Source of the DNA: Ovoidimarina sp038744785
GTDB taxonomy: Bacteria; Pseudomonadota; Alphaproteobacteria; Rhodobacterales; Rhodobacteraceae
Direction: 5' to 3'
Length of the DNA stretch: 64,000 bases
NCBI GenBank assembly: GCA_038744785.1
Contig: JBCDLX010000001.1
Location: 62,001 to 126,000, forward strand
Of the stretch, positions 24,694-33,297 are shown piece by piece. The translations under genes were made by a program, and so were the position numbers. Each line of letters opens with the position of its first letter. Position 1 is the stretch's first letter. The notes below the pieces were generated by a model, which was not told where the DNA came from, did no database searches, and worked only from the letters and a program-made list of their open reading frames with translations.

Positions 24694-25047
24694 TCACCTG
24701 TCGGAAAAGCTGGGGGGATTGTGCGGCAGCGCCTCGGCCGAGTGTCCATCCGAAGTGAAGAACCACCCGCGACGAATCCACTTGCGATGCAAGAACAGGA
24801 GCTCTCCGTCCAGGCGACCGATGATCCGCGCCGTGCGCATAAAGAGGCCAGCAAAAACAAAGATACCGCACGCGATCGCCCAGGTTTCACCCGAAAACAG
24901 AAACACGCAGACACCGCCGACCATAAACGCGCCGGAAACAGCCCAGAAATCAACCCAGGCCTTGCCCGACCGCATGATCAGTTGAGCGTATCGGTCAAGG
25001 TCCTGCCGGACCTCTGCATGATCTGCTGTTTCCGACCCTTCCTGCAC
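24694..25047 (-). CDS. Small membrane protein with two transmembrane helices
   Basis: This is a 117-residue protein of unknown function. Two hydrophobic segments lie at residues about 37-53 (SGAFMVGGVCVFLFSG) and 54-70 (WAIACGIFVFAGLFM), followed by a basic soluble tail with RIIGRLDGELLFLHRKWIRR. The GTG start at 25047 is supported by AGGAGG six bases upstream. It reads towards the guanidine operon but is separated from it by a GC-rich hairpin and the riboswitch. Confidence 0.65.
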   Translation of the reverse strand: MQEGSETADHAEVRQDLDRYAQLIMRSGKAWVDFWAVSGAFMVGGVCVFLFSGETWAIACGIFVFAGLFMRTARIIGRLDGELLFLHRKWIRRGWFFTSDGHSAEALPHNPPSFSDR

Positions 25048-25310
25048 GGGGTTCCTCCTGGCGTTTCCCGGACAGCAATCCCTTTCAAATTGTTAACACA
25101 GATGCACCGTACCGCGCTAGCGCCACTGCATTTGCGTCCTGGCGCTTGGCCTGTTCCACAAAGCTAAATCCACAAGTCCGTGTGCGACCGGAATCGGGGT
25201 CGGTCCAAAGTGTTTCGCCTTGCGCCCCTGCCCCATCGCCCCTATTAGAGCCGCTGATTTACCGGACGGTCCGCCGCATCCGGCGCTGGACCTATCAGAT
25301 GAGGACAAAG

Positions 25311-26642
25311 ATGCAGGTCACCGAGACCCTGAACGACGGCCTTAAGCGCGGCTATAAGATCACCGTCACCGCGGCCGAGTTGGACGAAAAGGTCAACGAA
25401 AAGCTGTCGGAGGCGCAGCCCGGCATCGAAATGAAGGGGTTCCGCAAGGGTAAGGTTCCCATGGCTCTGCTCAAGCGGCAGTTTGGCCCTAGGCTTCTTG
25501 GCGAAGCCATGCAGGAAGCCGTTGACGGTGCCATGACCCAGCACTTCGAAGACTCGGGCGACCGCCCCGCGCTTCAGCCCGACGTAAAAATGACGAACGA
25601 AGACTGGACCGAAGGCGACGACGTCTTGGTCGAGATGAATTACGAGGCGCTCCCAGAAATACCGGATGCCGATTTCTCGAAATTGTCGCTGGAAAAGCTT
25701 GTCGTCACACCCGACGACGCAGCAGTGGAAGAAGCACTCGACAGCCTTGCCGAAAACGCGCAGTCGTTCGAGGACAGGCGCAAAGGTTCCAAGGCCAAGG
25801 ATGGCGACCAGATTGTAATCGATTTCCTGGGCAAGGTTGATAATGAAGCATTTGAAGGCGGGTCGGCCGAAGACTACCCGCTGGTTCTGGGCTCGAATTC
25901 GTTCATACCGGGCTTCGAGGATCAGTTGGTCGGCGTTAAGGCGGGCGAAGAGAAAGACGTCACTGTCACCTTCCCCGAAGACTATCAGGCCAAAGACCTC
26001 GCCGGAAAAGATGCCGTGTTCGCCTGCACGGTAAAGGCCGTGAAAGCCCCAGCGAAAGCCGAGATCGACGATGAGCTTGCCAAGCGGTTCGGTGCCGATA
26101 CCCTCGATGCGCTTAAAGAGCAGATCACGGAACGGCTTCAGGCAGAATACAGCGGCGCTGCGCGGCAGGTTATGAAGCGCGCGTTGTTGGACGAATTGGA
26201 TTCCCTTGTAAAGTTCGATCTGCCGCCAAGCCTTGTCGAAGCCGAGGCAAAACAAATCGCCCACCAGCTTTTTCATGAGGAGAACCCCGACGTAGAGGGC
26301 GAGGATCACGACCCGGTGGAACCAAGCGACGAGCACAACACGCTTGCCGAGCGCCGCGTGCGTCTTGGTTTGCTGCTCGCTGAACTCGGGCGCAAAAACG
26401 AAATCGAAGTGTCGGATTCTGAGATGACTCAGGCCGTAATGACACAGGCACGCCAGTACCCGGGTCAGGAGCGTCAGTTCTTCGAATTTGTTCAGCAGAA
26501 CCCGCAGATGCGTCAGCAAATCCAGGCCCCGATCTTCGAAGACAAGGTTGTGGATTACATTTTTGAGCTTGCGAAGGTGTCGGAAAAGTCGGTCTCGAAA
26601 GATGACCTGCAGAAGGCCGTCGAGGCGCTTGAAGAAGAGTAA
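25311..26642 (+). CDS. tig: Trigger factor (ribosome-associated chaperone)
   Basis: This is a 443-residue protein with the three-domain layout of trigger factor. The N-terminal ribosome-binding domain carries the signature GFRKGKVPMALLKRQFG at residues about 45-61. The FKBP-like prolyl isomerase domain (about 155-245) includes GDQIVIDFLGKVDNEAFEGG and the FIPGFEDQLVGVKAGE segment. The C-terminal helical chaperone domain makes up the rest, with QYPGQERQFFEFVQQNPQM. It binds nascent chains at the exit tunnel. The start at 25311 gives the family start MQVTETLNDGLKRGYKI, with GAGGAC upstream. It ends before a clear terminator. Confidence 0.97.
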   Translation: MQVTETLNDGLKRGYKITVTAAELDEKVNEKLSEAQPGIEMKGFRKGKVPMALLKRQFGPRLLGEAMQEAVDGAMTQHFEDSGDRPALQPDVKMTNEDWTEGDDVLVEMNYEALPEIPDADFSKLSLEKLVVTPDDAAVEEALDSLAENAQSFEDRRKGSKAKDGDQIVIDFLGKVDNEAFEGGSAEDYPLVLGSNSFIPGFEDQLVGVKAGEEKDVTVTFPEDYQAKDLAGKDAVFACTVKAVKAPAKAEIDDELAKRFGADTLDALKEQITERLQAEYSGAARQVMKRALLDELDSLVKFDLPPSLVEAEAKQIAHQLFHEENPDVEGEDHDPVEPSDEHNTLAERRVRLGLLLAELGRKNEIEVSDSEMTQAVMTQARQYPGQERQFFEFVQQNPQMRQQIQAPIFEDKVVDYIFELAKVSEKSVSKDDLQKAVEALEEE

Positions 26643-26665
26643 GGACCTCACGAAACCGTGATACG

Positions 26666-26690
26666 AGGCCGCCCTTTCGGCGGCCTCTTG
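26666..26690 (+). terminator. Rho-independent terminator of tig
   Basis: GAGGCCGCC, loop CTTTC, GGCGGCCTC, then TT form a strong stem 24 bases after the tig stop. The T-run is short. Confidence 0.75.
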
Positions 26691-26844
26691 CGTTAAGTCG
26701 GCGCGAATCCAAGCCAGTTTCCGCCGATTGTCCCGGGGTCCTGGACATTTAGCACCACAATGCCAGCCGATTGCCAAAAACTGGACACATTTCGGCGCGA
26801 CGGGTGGGACAGACAGGAAACAACGCCGATCTTGCGAGGAATGC

Positions 26845-27246
26845 ATGGCGACGGCTTTGCGCGCATATGAAACGGACTGGCCGGTCGAGGTGGCGCCCAA
26901 GCGGCGCGCTCAACGGTTTGACGAACTATGCCCGGCAGGACATCCCAGTCCGGTGCGAGACTTGTTCGAGGGCCTGGGATTGCGACTTGAGCAAGGCTCG
27001 ATTCGGGAAGAGCCAACTGATTTCCGCGACCGGCCCGAACGGCGTGACCCAATTGCCTGCCTGACCGTCTACGCGATGAGCGCAGCTGTGATGGTATTCT
27101 TCTTCCCTTTGGGCTTTGCGCTAATGATCTTCAACATCCTCGGCGGTGAAAACCTGCGCACAACCTCTCACGTCCTGGCGCTTACCGGATTTGGGATGAC
27201 GCTTGTTGCGGCTGGGTTCGCTGCTGTTATGCCCTCTGGGTTCTAG
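26845..27246 (+). CDS. Uncharacterised membrane protein (two helices)
   Basis: This is a 133-residue protein of unknown function. The first 70 residues are soluble and charged (VAPKRRAQRFDELCPAGHPS, then GIREEP-type sequence). Two hydrophobic helices follow, about residues 75-97 (TVYAMSAAVMVFFFPLGFALMIF) and 105-127 (HVLALTGFGMTLVAAGFAAVM). The start at 26845 has GAGGA upstream. It is convergent with the DUF3445 gene, with a single base between the stops. Confidence 0.6.
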   Translation: MATALRAYETDWPVEVAPKRRAQRFDELCPAGHPSPVRDLFEGLGLRLEQGSIREEPTDFRDRPERRDPIACLTVYAMSAAVMVFFFPLGFALMIFNILGGENLRTTSHVLALTGFGMTLVAAGFAAVMPSGF

Positions 27247-27247
27247 C

Positions 27248-28042
27248 CTATTGCCCTGACGAGAGCGGGTTGGCCACCAAAGCAGCCTCCGCCACGTCCG
27301 AAAGCGCACCACGAGCAACAACGTATGTGTGGATCGAAAACACGATCGCGCCCGTGACCGGAAGCCGGAACAACACCTGATATTCTGACCTTACAAACCG
27401 GCCCGACACCGCCTCGTTGCGCGCGTCGGTTTCTGTTCGTGGAGCAAACAACGTGGGATCGTCGTAGAAATGTGCGTTGGCACGCCAGACCGGGCGCCCG
27501 GGCTTCAGACCATCCAGCATCCTTTGTACGCGTGGTCCCACCTGATGATAGCGCGCCACCGGAGCGTGGATACGACCGAGCGGACGACCGATCTTTTCCG
27601 CCAGAGTCCAGCCAGCGGGAAAACAGAGGACTGCACCGGTCAGGATATGCTCCGTACTGCCGCCTAGTTTTTGAAGAATACAAAGATCCTCCTGAATAAG
27701 CCGTCCGAGGGTTCCCAGTGGATCCGAGCGTTTTAGCACGATCTGTTTGCAGTCGGGACACATTGCCGTCTTGGCGCCAATCGCGAACCCTTCCATTCGG
27801 GAAAGGCGCGAAAGCCCCATATCATATAGCTCTGCCGCAGCGGCTTTTGCTTCTGGTAGCAAGGCCAGCACGTCCCCTCTCTGTTCGCTAATCAGTTGGT
27901 TCCGCAGTCGCATTTGCCCCGCGTAAGCATCGTCGACCTGCACCCATGCGTCCGGGTCAGCGAGCTGCGTCCCCGGCAGCCGCCAGACACGCGGGTCGGT
28001 CCACGGGGCCAAGGGCAACATTTCTTGCAACACCACCGCCAT
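27248..28042 (-). CDS. DUF3445-family protein (related to haem-dependent oxidative N-demethylases)
   Basis: This 264-residue protein resembles the DUF3445 family, whose characterised relatives are haem-dependent N-demethylase or dimethylamine monooxygenase subunits. Visible family segments are WTDPRVWRLPGTQLADPDAW, the CLKRSDPLGTLGRLIQEDL-like region, the GAVLCFPAGWTLAEKIGRPL core, and RANAHFYDDPTLF followed by SEYQVLFRLPVTGAIVFSIH. Haem binding and substrate are inferred from the family only. The start at 28042 is the first ATG before the conserved region. It is divergent from dddP, with a 150-base gap that must hold both promoters. Confidence 0.75.
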   Translation of the reverse strand: MAVVLQEMLPLAPWTDPRVWRLPGTQLADPDAWVQVDDAYAGQMRLRNQLISEQRGDVLALLPEAKAAAAELYDMGLSRLSRMEGFAIGAKTAMCPDCKQIVLKRSDPLGTLGRLIQEDLCILQKLGGSTEHILTGAVLCFPAGWTLAEKIGRPLGRIHAPVARYHQVGPRVQRMLDGLKPGRPVWRANAHFYDDPTLFAPRTETDARNEAVSGRFVRSEYQVLFRLPVTGAIVFSIHTYVVARGALSDVAEAALVANPLSSGQ

Positions 28043-28192
28043 GGTCCCGGGGTGCCGTCCAGAGCCGCAATTTGCAAGCAGATGCGGGCAGTGCAGTCCA
28101 GCACTCGGTTCATTTGCGACCCGGCAAAATGTCGCATTCAGAATTGCTACAGTCGACGAACCGCTGAAATTCTTCTGTCGGAGGAGCCGCCG

Positions 28193-29530
28193 ATGAACGA
28201 ACATTTTCGCGATTTCCGCAAAATCGACCCGGGGCGCGGGACCCATCTCGGTGACGGCACCCCGAACGACGCAAACCGTGTCGAAATCGGACCTACAGCA
28301 CTGGCCTTCCGCGAGTGGGAGGCGGCTGGGCTCGCCCTCCCCGACCTTGCCGAGATGCGCCGTTTCCGGTGGGCGCGTCTCACCCAGCACATCGTTGATC
28401 GCGACTATGGCGGCCTTTTGTTGTTTGATCCTTTGAACATTCGCTACGCCACCGACACGACGAATATGCAGCTCTGGAACACGCATAATCCGTTTCGGGC
28501 CGTGCTTCTTTGTGCAGACGGCCATATGGTGATCTGGGATTACAAGAACGCTCCATTCCTGTCCGGCTTTAACCCGCTCGTCCGAGAAGTGCGCTCTGGC
28601 GCCTCATTCTTTTACTTTGTCACGGGCGATGCGTGCGAGGCAGCAGCATCAAGCTTTGCCGGCGAAGTGGCTGATCTTCTTCGCGAGCATGCTGGCGACA
28701 ACACGCGGCTGGCTGTCGACAAAATCATGATTGCGGGCCTAAGGGCGCTGGAAGCGCGAGGCCTTGAAGTCATGGAGGGCGAGGAAGTCGCTGAAAAATC
28801 GCGCTCGATCAAAGGCCCAGATGAAATTCTCGCAATGCGTTGCTCGATCCACGCTTGCGAATCCGCGATGGCCGAGATGGAGTCATTCACACGCGCCAAC
28901 GTACCAGGTGCAACCGAGGACGAAATCTGGTCTGTCCTACACGCTGGCAACATCAAGCGTGGCGGTGAATGGATTGAAACCCGGTTATTGGCCTCGGGTC
29001 CGCGCACCAATCCCTGGTTCCAAGAATGCGGACCGCGTCCGGTGGCAAACAACGAGATCGTGGCATTCGATACAGATCTGATCGGCGCCTATGGGATCTG
29101 TACTGATATTTCCCGCACATGGTGGATCGGCGACGCAGCCCCGCGACCCGACATGGTCGATGCCATGTTGCATGGGATGGACCATATCTTCACCAACATG
29201 GAGATGGTGAAGCCTGGCGTTTCGATTGAAGAACTGTGCTTCAACGGCCATCAGCTCGAAGACCGCTACTGGAAGCTAAAGTACAGCTGTAAGTTCCACG
29301 GTGTTGGGCTTTGCGACGAATGGCCCATGGTGCCGTACCCTGATCACTGGGTTCCTCGGTCGTACGATTATCAGCTTCAGCCTGGGATGGTTTTGTGCGC
29401 CGAGGCTTTGATTAGCCCCGAAGGCGGCGACTTCTCGATCAAACTGGAAGAACAGATCTTGGTCACAGACACAGGATTTGAGAACCTGACCGCCTACCCG
29501 TTCGACCCAAAGCTTACCGGGCGTACGTGA
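28193..29530 (+). CDS. dddP: DMSP lyase DddP (M24 peptidase fold)
   Basis: This 445-residue protein is very similar, from memory, to DddP of marine roseobacters: MNEHFRDFRKIDPGRG at the start, FDPLNIRYATDTTNMQLWNT, and ASGPRTNPWFQECGPR. It splits dimethylsulfoniopropionate to dimethyl sulfide and acrylate. The fold is that of M24 metallopeptidases, and the metal ligands of DddP are present: D293 and D295 (FDTDL), D305, H369 (KFHGVGL), E404 (AEAL) and E419. GGAGGAG precedes the ATG. The next gene overlaps its stop. AcuI, which handles the acrylate product, is encoded 13 kb away at 42426-43418. Confidence 0.93.
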   Translation: MNEHFRDFRKIDPGRGTHLGDGTPNDANRVEIGPTALAFREWEAAGLALPDLAEMRRFRWARLTQHIVDRDYGGLLLFDPLNIRYATDTTNMQLWNTHNPFRAVLLCADGHMVIWDYKNAPFLSGFNPLVREVRSGASFFYFVTGDACEAAASSFAGEVADLLREHAGDNTRLAVDKIMIAGLRALEARGLEVMEGEEVAEKSRSIKGPDEILAMRCSIHACESAMAEMESFTRANVPGATEDEIWSVLHAGNIKRGGEWIETRLLASGPRTNPWFQECGPRPVANNEIVAFDTDLIGAYGICTDISRTWWIGDAAPRPDMVDAMLHGMDHIFTNMEMVKPGVSIEELCFNGHQLEDRYWKLKYSCKFHGVGLCDEWPMVPYPDHWVPRSYDYQLQPGMVLCAEALISPEGGDFSIKLEEQILVTDTGFENLTAYPFDPKLTGRT

Positions 29531-30315
29531 ACGGCCCGGCGATTGATCTCGAAAGGTACCCGATCGACCAGGCTGGTCCCAAGCGGGACGCACTGGTCGC
29601 GAAGTGCCAATGTGAACTGTCTCGAGAAGGTATGTTCAACCTTGAGGGTTTTCTGACACCATCAGCCCTCGATACGTCGCTGGACTTGATCCGCCCAAGG
29701 CTTGCAACCGAGGCTTTCACACACGCGCGCCGCCACAACATATACTTTGAGCCCTCGATCCCCGGTATTCCAAAAGACCATCCCGCGCTCATGCAAACCG
29801 AAACGGTGAACCGCACGCTCTGCGCCGATCAACTGTGCGACACGCCGGTCCTCCAAGCGTACGTGTATCCGCCGCTCGGCAAGTTTCTTTCGGAAATCAT
29901 GGGGTTGTCCATGCTTTACCCGATGGACGATCCACTGGCAGCGCTTAACGTCATGGGCTACGGCTCGGGCGAAGCGCTGAACTGGCATTTCGATCGGTCA
30001 CAATTCACAACGACGTTGCTCTTGCAGGCTTCGGACGCCGGTGGCGCGTTCGAATACAGACCGGATCTGCGCTCCGATGATGACCCGAATTTCGACGGCG
30101 TCGCCCGACTTCTTGCCGGAGAGGATGATACAGTTCGAACTCTCTCGATGTACCCCGGCACTTTGAACGTCTCTCTTGGAAAAAACACCGCCCATCGCGT
30201 CACCCCGGTCCAAGGCGAACGACAGAGGATTGTTGCGGTGTTCTCTTACTATGATCGTCCTGGCGTCCGTTTCAGCCCGGCAGAACAGCGGGGCTTCTAC
30301 GGGCGCGTGGCATAG
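29527..30315 (+). CDS. Fe(II)/2-oxoglutarate dioxygenase-like protein coupled to dddP
   Basis: This 262-residue protein has the facial-triad pattern of Fe(II)/2-oxoglutarate oxygenases: H154-F-D156 in NWHFDRSQF, H223 in TAHRVTP, and R234 for 2-oxoglutarate binding. It resembles the ArpA / HalD-BesD-like group (GGAFEYRPDLRSDDDPNFDG, FSYYDRPGVRFS); the Asp in H-x-D points to a hydroxylase rather than a halogenase, where this Asp is lost. The start is a GTG in a GTGA overlap with the dddP stop, so it depends on dddP translation. The substrate is unknown. Its 3' end overlaps the convergent gene by 19 bases. Confidence 0.75.
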   Translation: MNGPAIDLERYPIDQAGPKRDALVAKCQCELSREGMFNLEGFLTPSALDTSLDLIRPRLATEAFTHARRHNIYFEPSIPGIPKDHPALMQTETVNRTLCADQLCDTPVLQAYVYPPLGKFLSEIMGLSMLYPMDDPLAALNVMGYGSGEALNWHFDRSQFTTTLLLQASDAGGAFEYRPDLRSDDDPNFDGVARLLAGEDDTVRTLSMYPGTLNVSLGKNTAHRVTPVQGERQRIVAVFSYYDRPGVRFSPAEQRGFYGRVA

Positions 30316-31223
30316 TTATGCTGCACGGCTATGCGCGCCAAAAGACCGTGGTGATCCGATCCGGCCCGGGGACGCAGAACGGTTGTCCCCCGTCCACCCG
30401 ACGCCAGCACATGGTCGATCGATAAATTCAACAGAAACCGCTTGTTTCGCAATGTCACCCGTGCAGGGCCGATGGGTGCGGTTCGGCTTGCACGTCCGAT
30501 CGTACGCAAGGCATGTGACCAGCGCACCATATTGAAATCGCCGCCAATGATGGCTGGCGAATCCCATTCCTGCATCACGTTAGATAGCACTTCGATCTGT
30601 TCGGCTTGCGAGTGGGGCCACGGCCAATGCAAATGGACCGACGCAGCAAGGATCGGCCCATCCGGCGTTTCCAGGGCAACAGTGGCAAGCCCCAGACCCT
30701 CCTTGCAACCCCCGCTGCCGGGGACCTCCGGCAAGCGCGACAGCACCGCGGCGCCTCCCACCCGGAAAGAGGGGCAGATCCGCTGCACCGGATAGATGTC
30801 GCGGAGCGCAGCCAAAACTGGTTCGGTCCTTGGCCCAACCTCTTGCAGTGTCACAATATCCGCGCCCGACCCCCGGATGTCCGCCACGATTTCGGCAGGA
30901 TCGGGCAACCTGAACCAAAGGTTTTTCTGATAGACAGCGATCACTGCCTCAGATGCCTGGACCCGCCCTGTGAACGAAACCCAGTGCGGGAAGACTGTGG
31001 CAAGCGCCAATATCCCCGCGCAGAGGCCTCCCATTCCGATTAACCTTGCACCTGTGACGAGCGCGGCAATTGCGCCGACAAGCGTTCCGATCGCAATGGG
31101 AACACGGAAGACCGCCAGGCTATCTCCGGCCGCGTGATAGCTTCCGACAAACCCGCCGAGGATGGCCAAGGCGCCAAGGCAGGTGGCAACCGATGCAACC
31201 CAAGCCCATGTTCCTTGTTTCAC
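30297..31223 (-). CDS. Membrane-anchored endonuclease/exonuclease/phosphatase-family protein
   Basis: This 308-residue protein has three hydrophobic segments at the N-terminus (VASVATCLGALAILGGFVG, VPIAIGTLVGAIAALVTGA, GGLCAGILALATVFPHW) and then an EEP domain: the Glu in VTLQEVGPR, LHWPWPHSQAEQIEVL, IIGGDFNMVRWS, SIDHVLASG and SDHHGLLARIA, which supply the metal-binding and catalytic residues. Such proteins act as phosphodiesterases on nucleic acids or lipids at the membrane; the substrate is unknown. The start is a GTG. It is convergent with the dioxygenase gene. Confidence 0.8.
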   Translation of the reverse strand: MKQGTWAWVASVATCLGALAILGGFVGSYHAAGDSLAVFRVPIAIGTLVGAIAALVTGARLIGMGGLCAGILALATVFPHWVSFTGRVQASEAVIAVYQKNLWFRLPDPAEIVADIRGSGADIVTLQEVGPRTEPVLAALRDIYPVQRICPSFRVGGAAVLSRLPEVPGSGGCKEGLGLATVALETPDGPILAASVHLHWPWPHSQAEQIEVLSNVMQEWDSPAIIGGDFNMVRWSHALRTIGRASRTAPIGPARVTLRNKRFLLNLSIDHVLASGGRGTTVLRPRAGSDHHGLLARIAVQHNYATRP

Positions 31224-31412
31224 CCCGATTGGCCCTGCCCTGCGCTATCACATCGCTCCTAGCCGTGCAGTCCGACCCTTGTCGAGGTCGCGGGGTTCAC
31301 TGTAACACCCGCTCACCTTGACGTGACGCATTCACCGACCCGCTTGTAACAGAGCGGCCCGGTTCCCACTCTGTTGCGGCAAGCCCCAAGAATTTGGTCA
31401 GGAGACCGCAAA

Positions 31413-32648
31413 ATGCCCACCGACCGCATTACATTCTCGGGCCGGAACGGTCAGAAACTTGCCGCACGTTTGGACATGCCCGATGGGCCGCATCTGGCGA
31501 CCGCACTTTTTGCGCATTGCTTCACCTGCTCAAAAGACATCCCCGCCGCACGGCGGATCGCCGGACGGCTGGCCGCCATGGGCATCGCGGTCTTGCGTTT
31601 CGATTTTACTGGGCTGGGGCATTCTGGCGGCGAGTTCGAGAATACGACGTTCACGTCAAATGTGGAGGATCTAGAGGCCGCGGCCGCCTGGCTCGCTGAA
31701 AACGGAAAGGCGCCATCCCTGATCATCGGCCATTCGCTGGGCGGTGCTGCGGTTCTGAAGGCTGCGCCGCGTATCCCGTCCTTAAAGGCGGTGGTCACGA
31801 TTGGCGCCCCGTTTGATCCCGAGCATGTCACGCACAACTTTCACGACGCACTGGACACGATCCAGTCTGAAGGGGTGGCAGACGTCAACCTGGGCGGGCG
31901 ACCGTTCCGGATCCGGCGCGAATTCGTCGAAGACGTCGCGGCCGAGCAACTTGGTCCCACGATCGCTGGCCTGAAGAAGGCACTCCTGGTCCTTCACGCC
32001 CCCAAAGACGATGTCGTGTCGATCAACAACGCAACCCAGATCTTTGTGGCCGCCAAGCATCCCAAAAGCTTCGTAACGCTTGATGATGCGGACCATCTGA
32101 TCACACGCGGCAGCGACGCCGAATATGCAGCCGAGGTCATCGCGGCTTGGGTTGGACGCTATCTTGACCTTACCCCCCCAGCGCCACCGATCGGCGCGCC
32201 CGAAGGGGTGGTCCGTGCGTCAGACGCTGACCCGGAGGGATTTCTGACCGACATCAACGCGGGTCCCTTCCATCACGCGCTTGCGGACGAACCCATCGCC
32301 TACGGCGGCACCAATAAAGGAATGACGCCCTATGGTTATTTGTCCGCAGCGCTTGGGTCCTGCACATCGATGACGATCCGAATGTATGCCCGCCGCAAGA
32401 ACTTGCCGTTGGAGCACGTCAATGTGGATGTCACGCATGACAAAGTCCACGGGCAGGATGCGGGCGGCGCCGCAGGCCAACGAATTGACGTTTTTCGCCG
32501 GGAGATCCGTCTAACTGGCCCGCTAAGCCCCGAACAGCGCGCACGGCTTCTAGAGATTGCCGACAAGTGCCCTGTCCACCGGACGCTAGAGCAGTCTTCG
32601 CATATCGAAACCGTTCTGGCGGATACGCCGCTGCCATCACCGGTTTAA
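31413..32648 (+). CDS. Fusion of alpha/beta hydrolase and OsmC-family peroxidase
   Basis: This is a 411-residue two-domain protein. The N-terminal 255 residues form an alpha/beta hydrolase with nucleophile Ser in GHSLGG (residues about 111-116), and acid and His in HAPKDDVVS and DDADHLITRGSD. The C-terminal 140 residues form an OsmC/Ohr-like domain with redox Cys in ALGSCTSMTIRMYARR and DKCPVHRTLEQ. OsmC proteins reduce organic hydroperoxides with two cysteines; the hydrolase part may remove acyl or ester groups. This fusion is known in proteobacteria. GGAG precedes the start. It ends at a strong hairpin. Confidence 0.88.
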   Translation: MPTDRITFSGRNGQKLAARLDMPDGPHLATALFAHCFTCSKDIPAARRIAGRLAAMGIAVLRFDFTGLGHSGGEFENTTFTSNVEDLEAAAAWLAENGKAPSLIIGHSLGGAAVLKAAPRIPSLKAVVTIGAPFDPEHVTHNFHDALDTIQSEGVADVNLGGRPFRIRREFVEDVAAEQLGPTIAGLKKALLVLHAPKDDVVSINNATQIFVAAKHPKSFVTLDDADHLITRGSDAEYAAEVIAAWVGRYLDLTPPAPPIGAPEGVVRASDADPEGFLTDINAGPFHHALADEPIAYGGTNKGMTPYGYLSAALGSCTSMTIRMYARRKNLPLEHVNVDVTHDKVHGQDAGGAAGQRIDVFRREIRLTGPLSPEQRARLLEIADKCPVHRTLEQSSHIETVLADTPLPSPV

Positions 32649-32650
32649 AG

Positions 32651-32680
32651 AGAACGCGGCCCGCCAAGGGGCCGCGTTCT
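32651..32680 (+). terminator. Strong hairpin between hydrolase-OsmC gene and bioY
   Basis: AGAACGCGGCCC and GGGCCGCGTTCT form a 12-bp stem with loop GCCAAG between convergent genes. There is no long T-run, but the stem is perfect and lies 2 bases after the stop codon; it probably terminates both sides. Confidence 0.7.
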
Positions 32681-32700
32681 AGCGCCAAAGTGACGAATGG

Positions 32701-33297
32701 TCAGGCGCGCGCCTGCCCCACAAGCTTCCATGCCGCAGGGATCAGCAGCGCGGCCAGCGCCAGCTTCATCGCGTCGCCCAGAAGGAAGGGTGTCAGGCCC
32801 CAGGCCAGGATTGGCTGGTCCCAGCCATAAAGCTGGCCCAGCCACAAAAGTCCGGGGATATAGATCAGCGCGTTGCCGATCAGAAGTGCCACGACCATGC
32901 CGACAACGCTTCGGTCAAGTCCGCGCCGCGCCGCCATACCGAGGGCAAGGGTCGCCAGTACATACCCCACCAGATAGCCGCCCGTGCCGCCCATCATGTA
33001 GGTCACACCAAGGTTTTCAGCCGATGACGAAGCGAAAACGTCAAATCCAAGTGCGCCGACAATCATGTAGCCCAGGATCGTCGTCAGACCCAGACGCGGG
33101 CCATAAGCCGCCCCGATGGTCAATACGGCAAACGTCCCCATCGTAATCGGCACAGGACCCAATGGCACCTTGATCTTCGCGGCCACAGCCAATGCGGCAA
33201 TGCCCAGCACGACCAAGATCGCCTGCTTCACCCGCAGTGCTGCACCCTGATCCGGCCCGAAGGCCTCGGTCAGAACCTTATCGGTGGTGGTGGTCAT
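32701..33297 (-). CDS. bioY: Biotin transporter S-component BioY
   Basis: This is a 198-residue membrane protein with about six hydrophobic helices. Family motifs are visible: KIKVPLGPVPITMGTFAVL near the N-terminus, GYMIVGALGFDVFA, MMGGTGGYLVGYVLATLALG, and the C-terminal LAWGLTPFLLGDAMKLALAALL. BioY is the biotin-binding subunit of ECF transporters and can import biotin alone or with BioM/BioN, which are not in this window. The ATG overlaps the end of the DUF6314 gene (ATGA), so both are in one transcript. Confidence 0.93.
   Translation of the reverse strand: MTTTTDKVLTEAFGPDQGAALRVKQAILVVLGIAALAVAAKIKVPLGPVPITMGTFAVLTIGAAYGPRLGLTTILGYMIVGALGFDVFASSSAENLGVTYMMGGTGGYLVGYVLATLALGMAARRGLDRSVVGMVVALLIGNALIYIPGLLWLGQLYGWDQPILAWGLTPFLLGDAMKLALAALLIPAAWKLVGQARA

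Noticed and set aside
25245..26900. A 551-codon open frame on the minus strand across tig
   Set aside because: It is the antisense of a clear trigger factor gene with all domains on the plus strand. High GC keeps the opposite strand free of stops; the translated sequence has no recognisable domain.
29527..30315. Non-haem halogenase reading of the dioxygenase-like gene
   Set aside because: Halogenases of this fold replace the iron-binding Asp or Glu with Gly or Ala. Here the residue is Asp (H154-F-D156), so a hydroxylase-type oxygenase is more likely.
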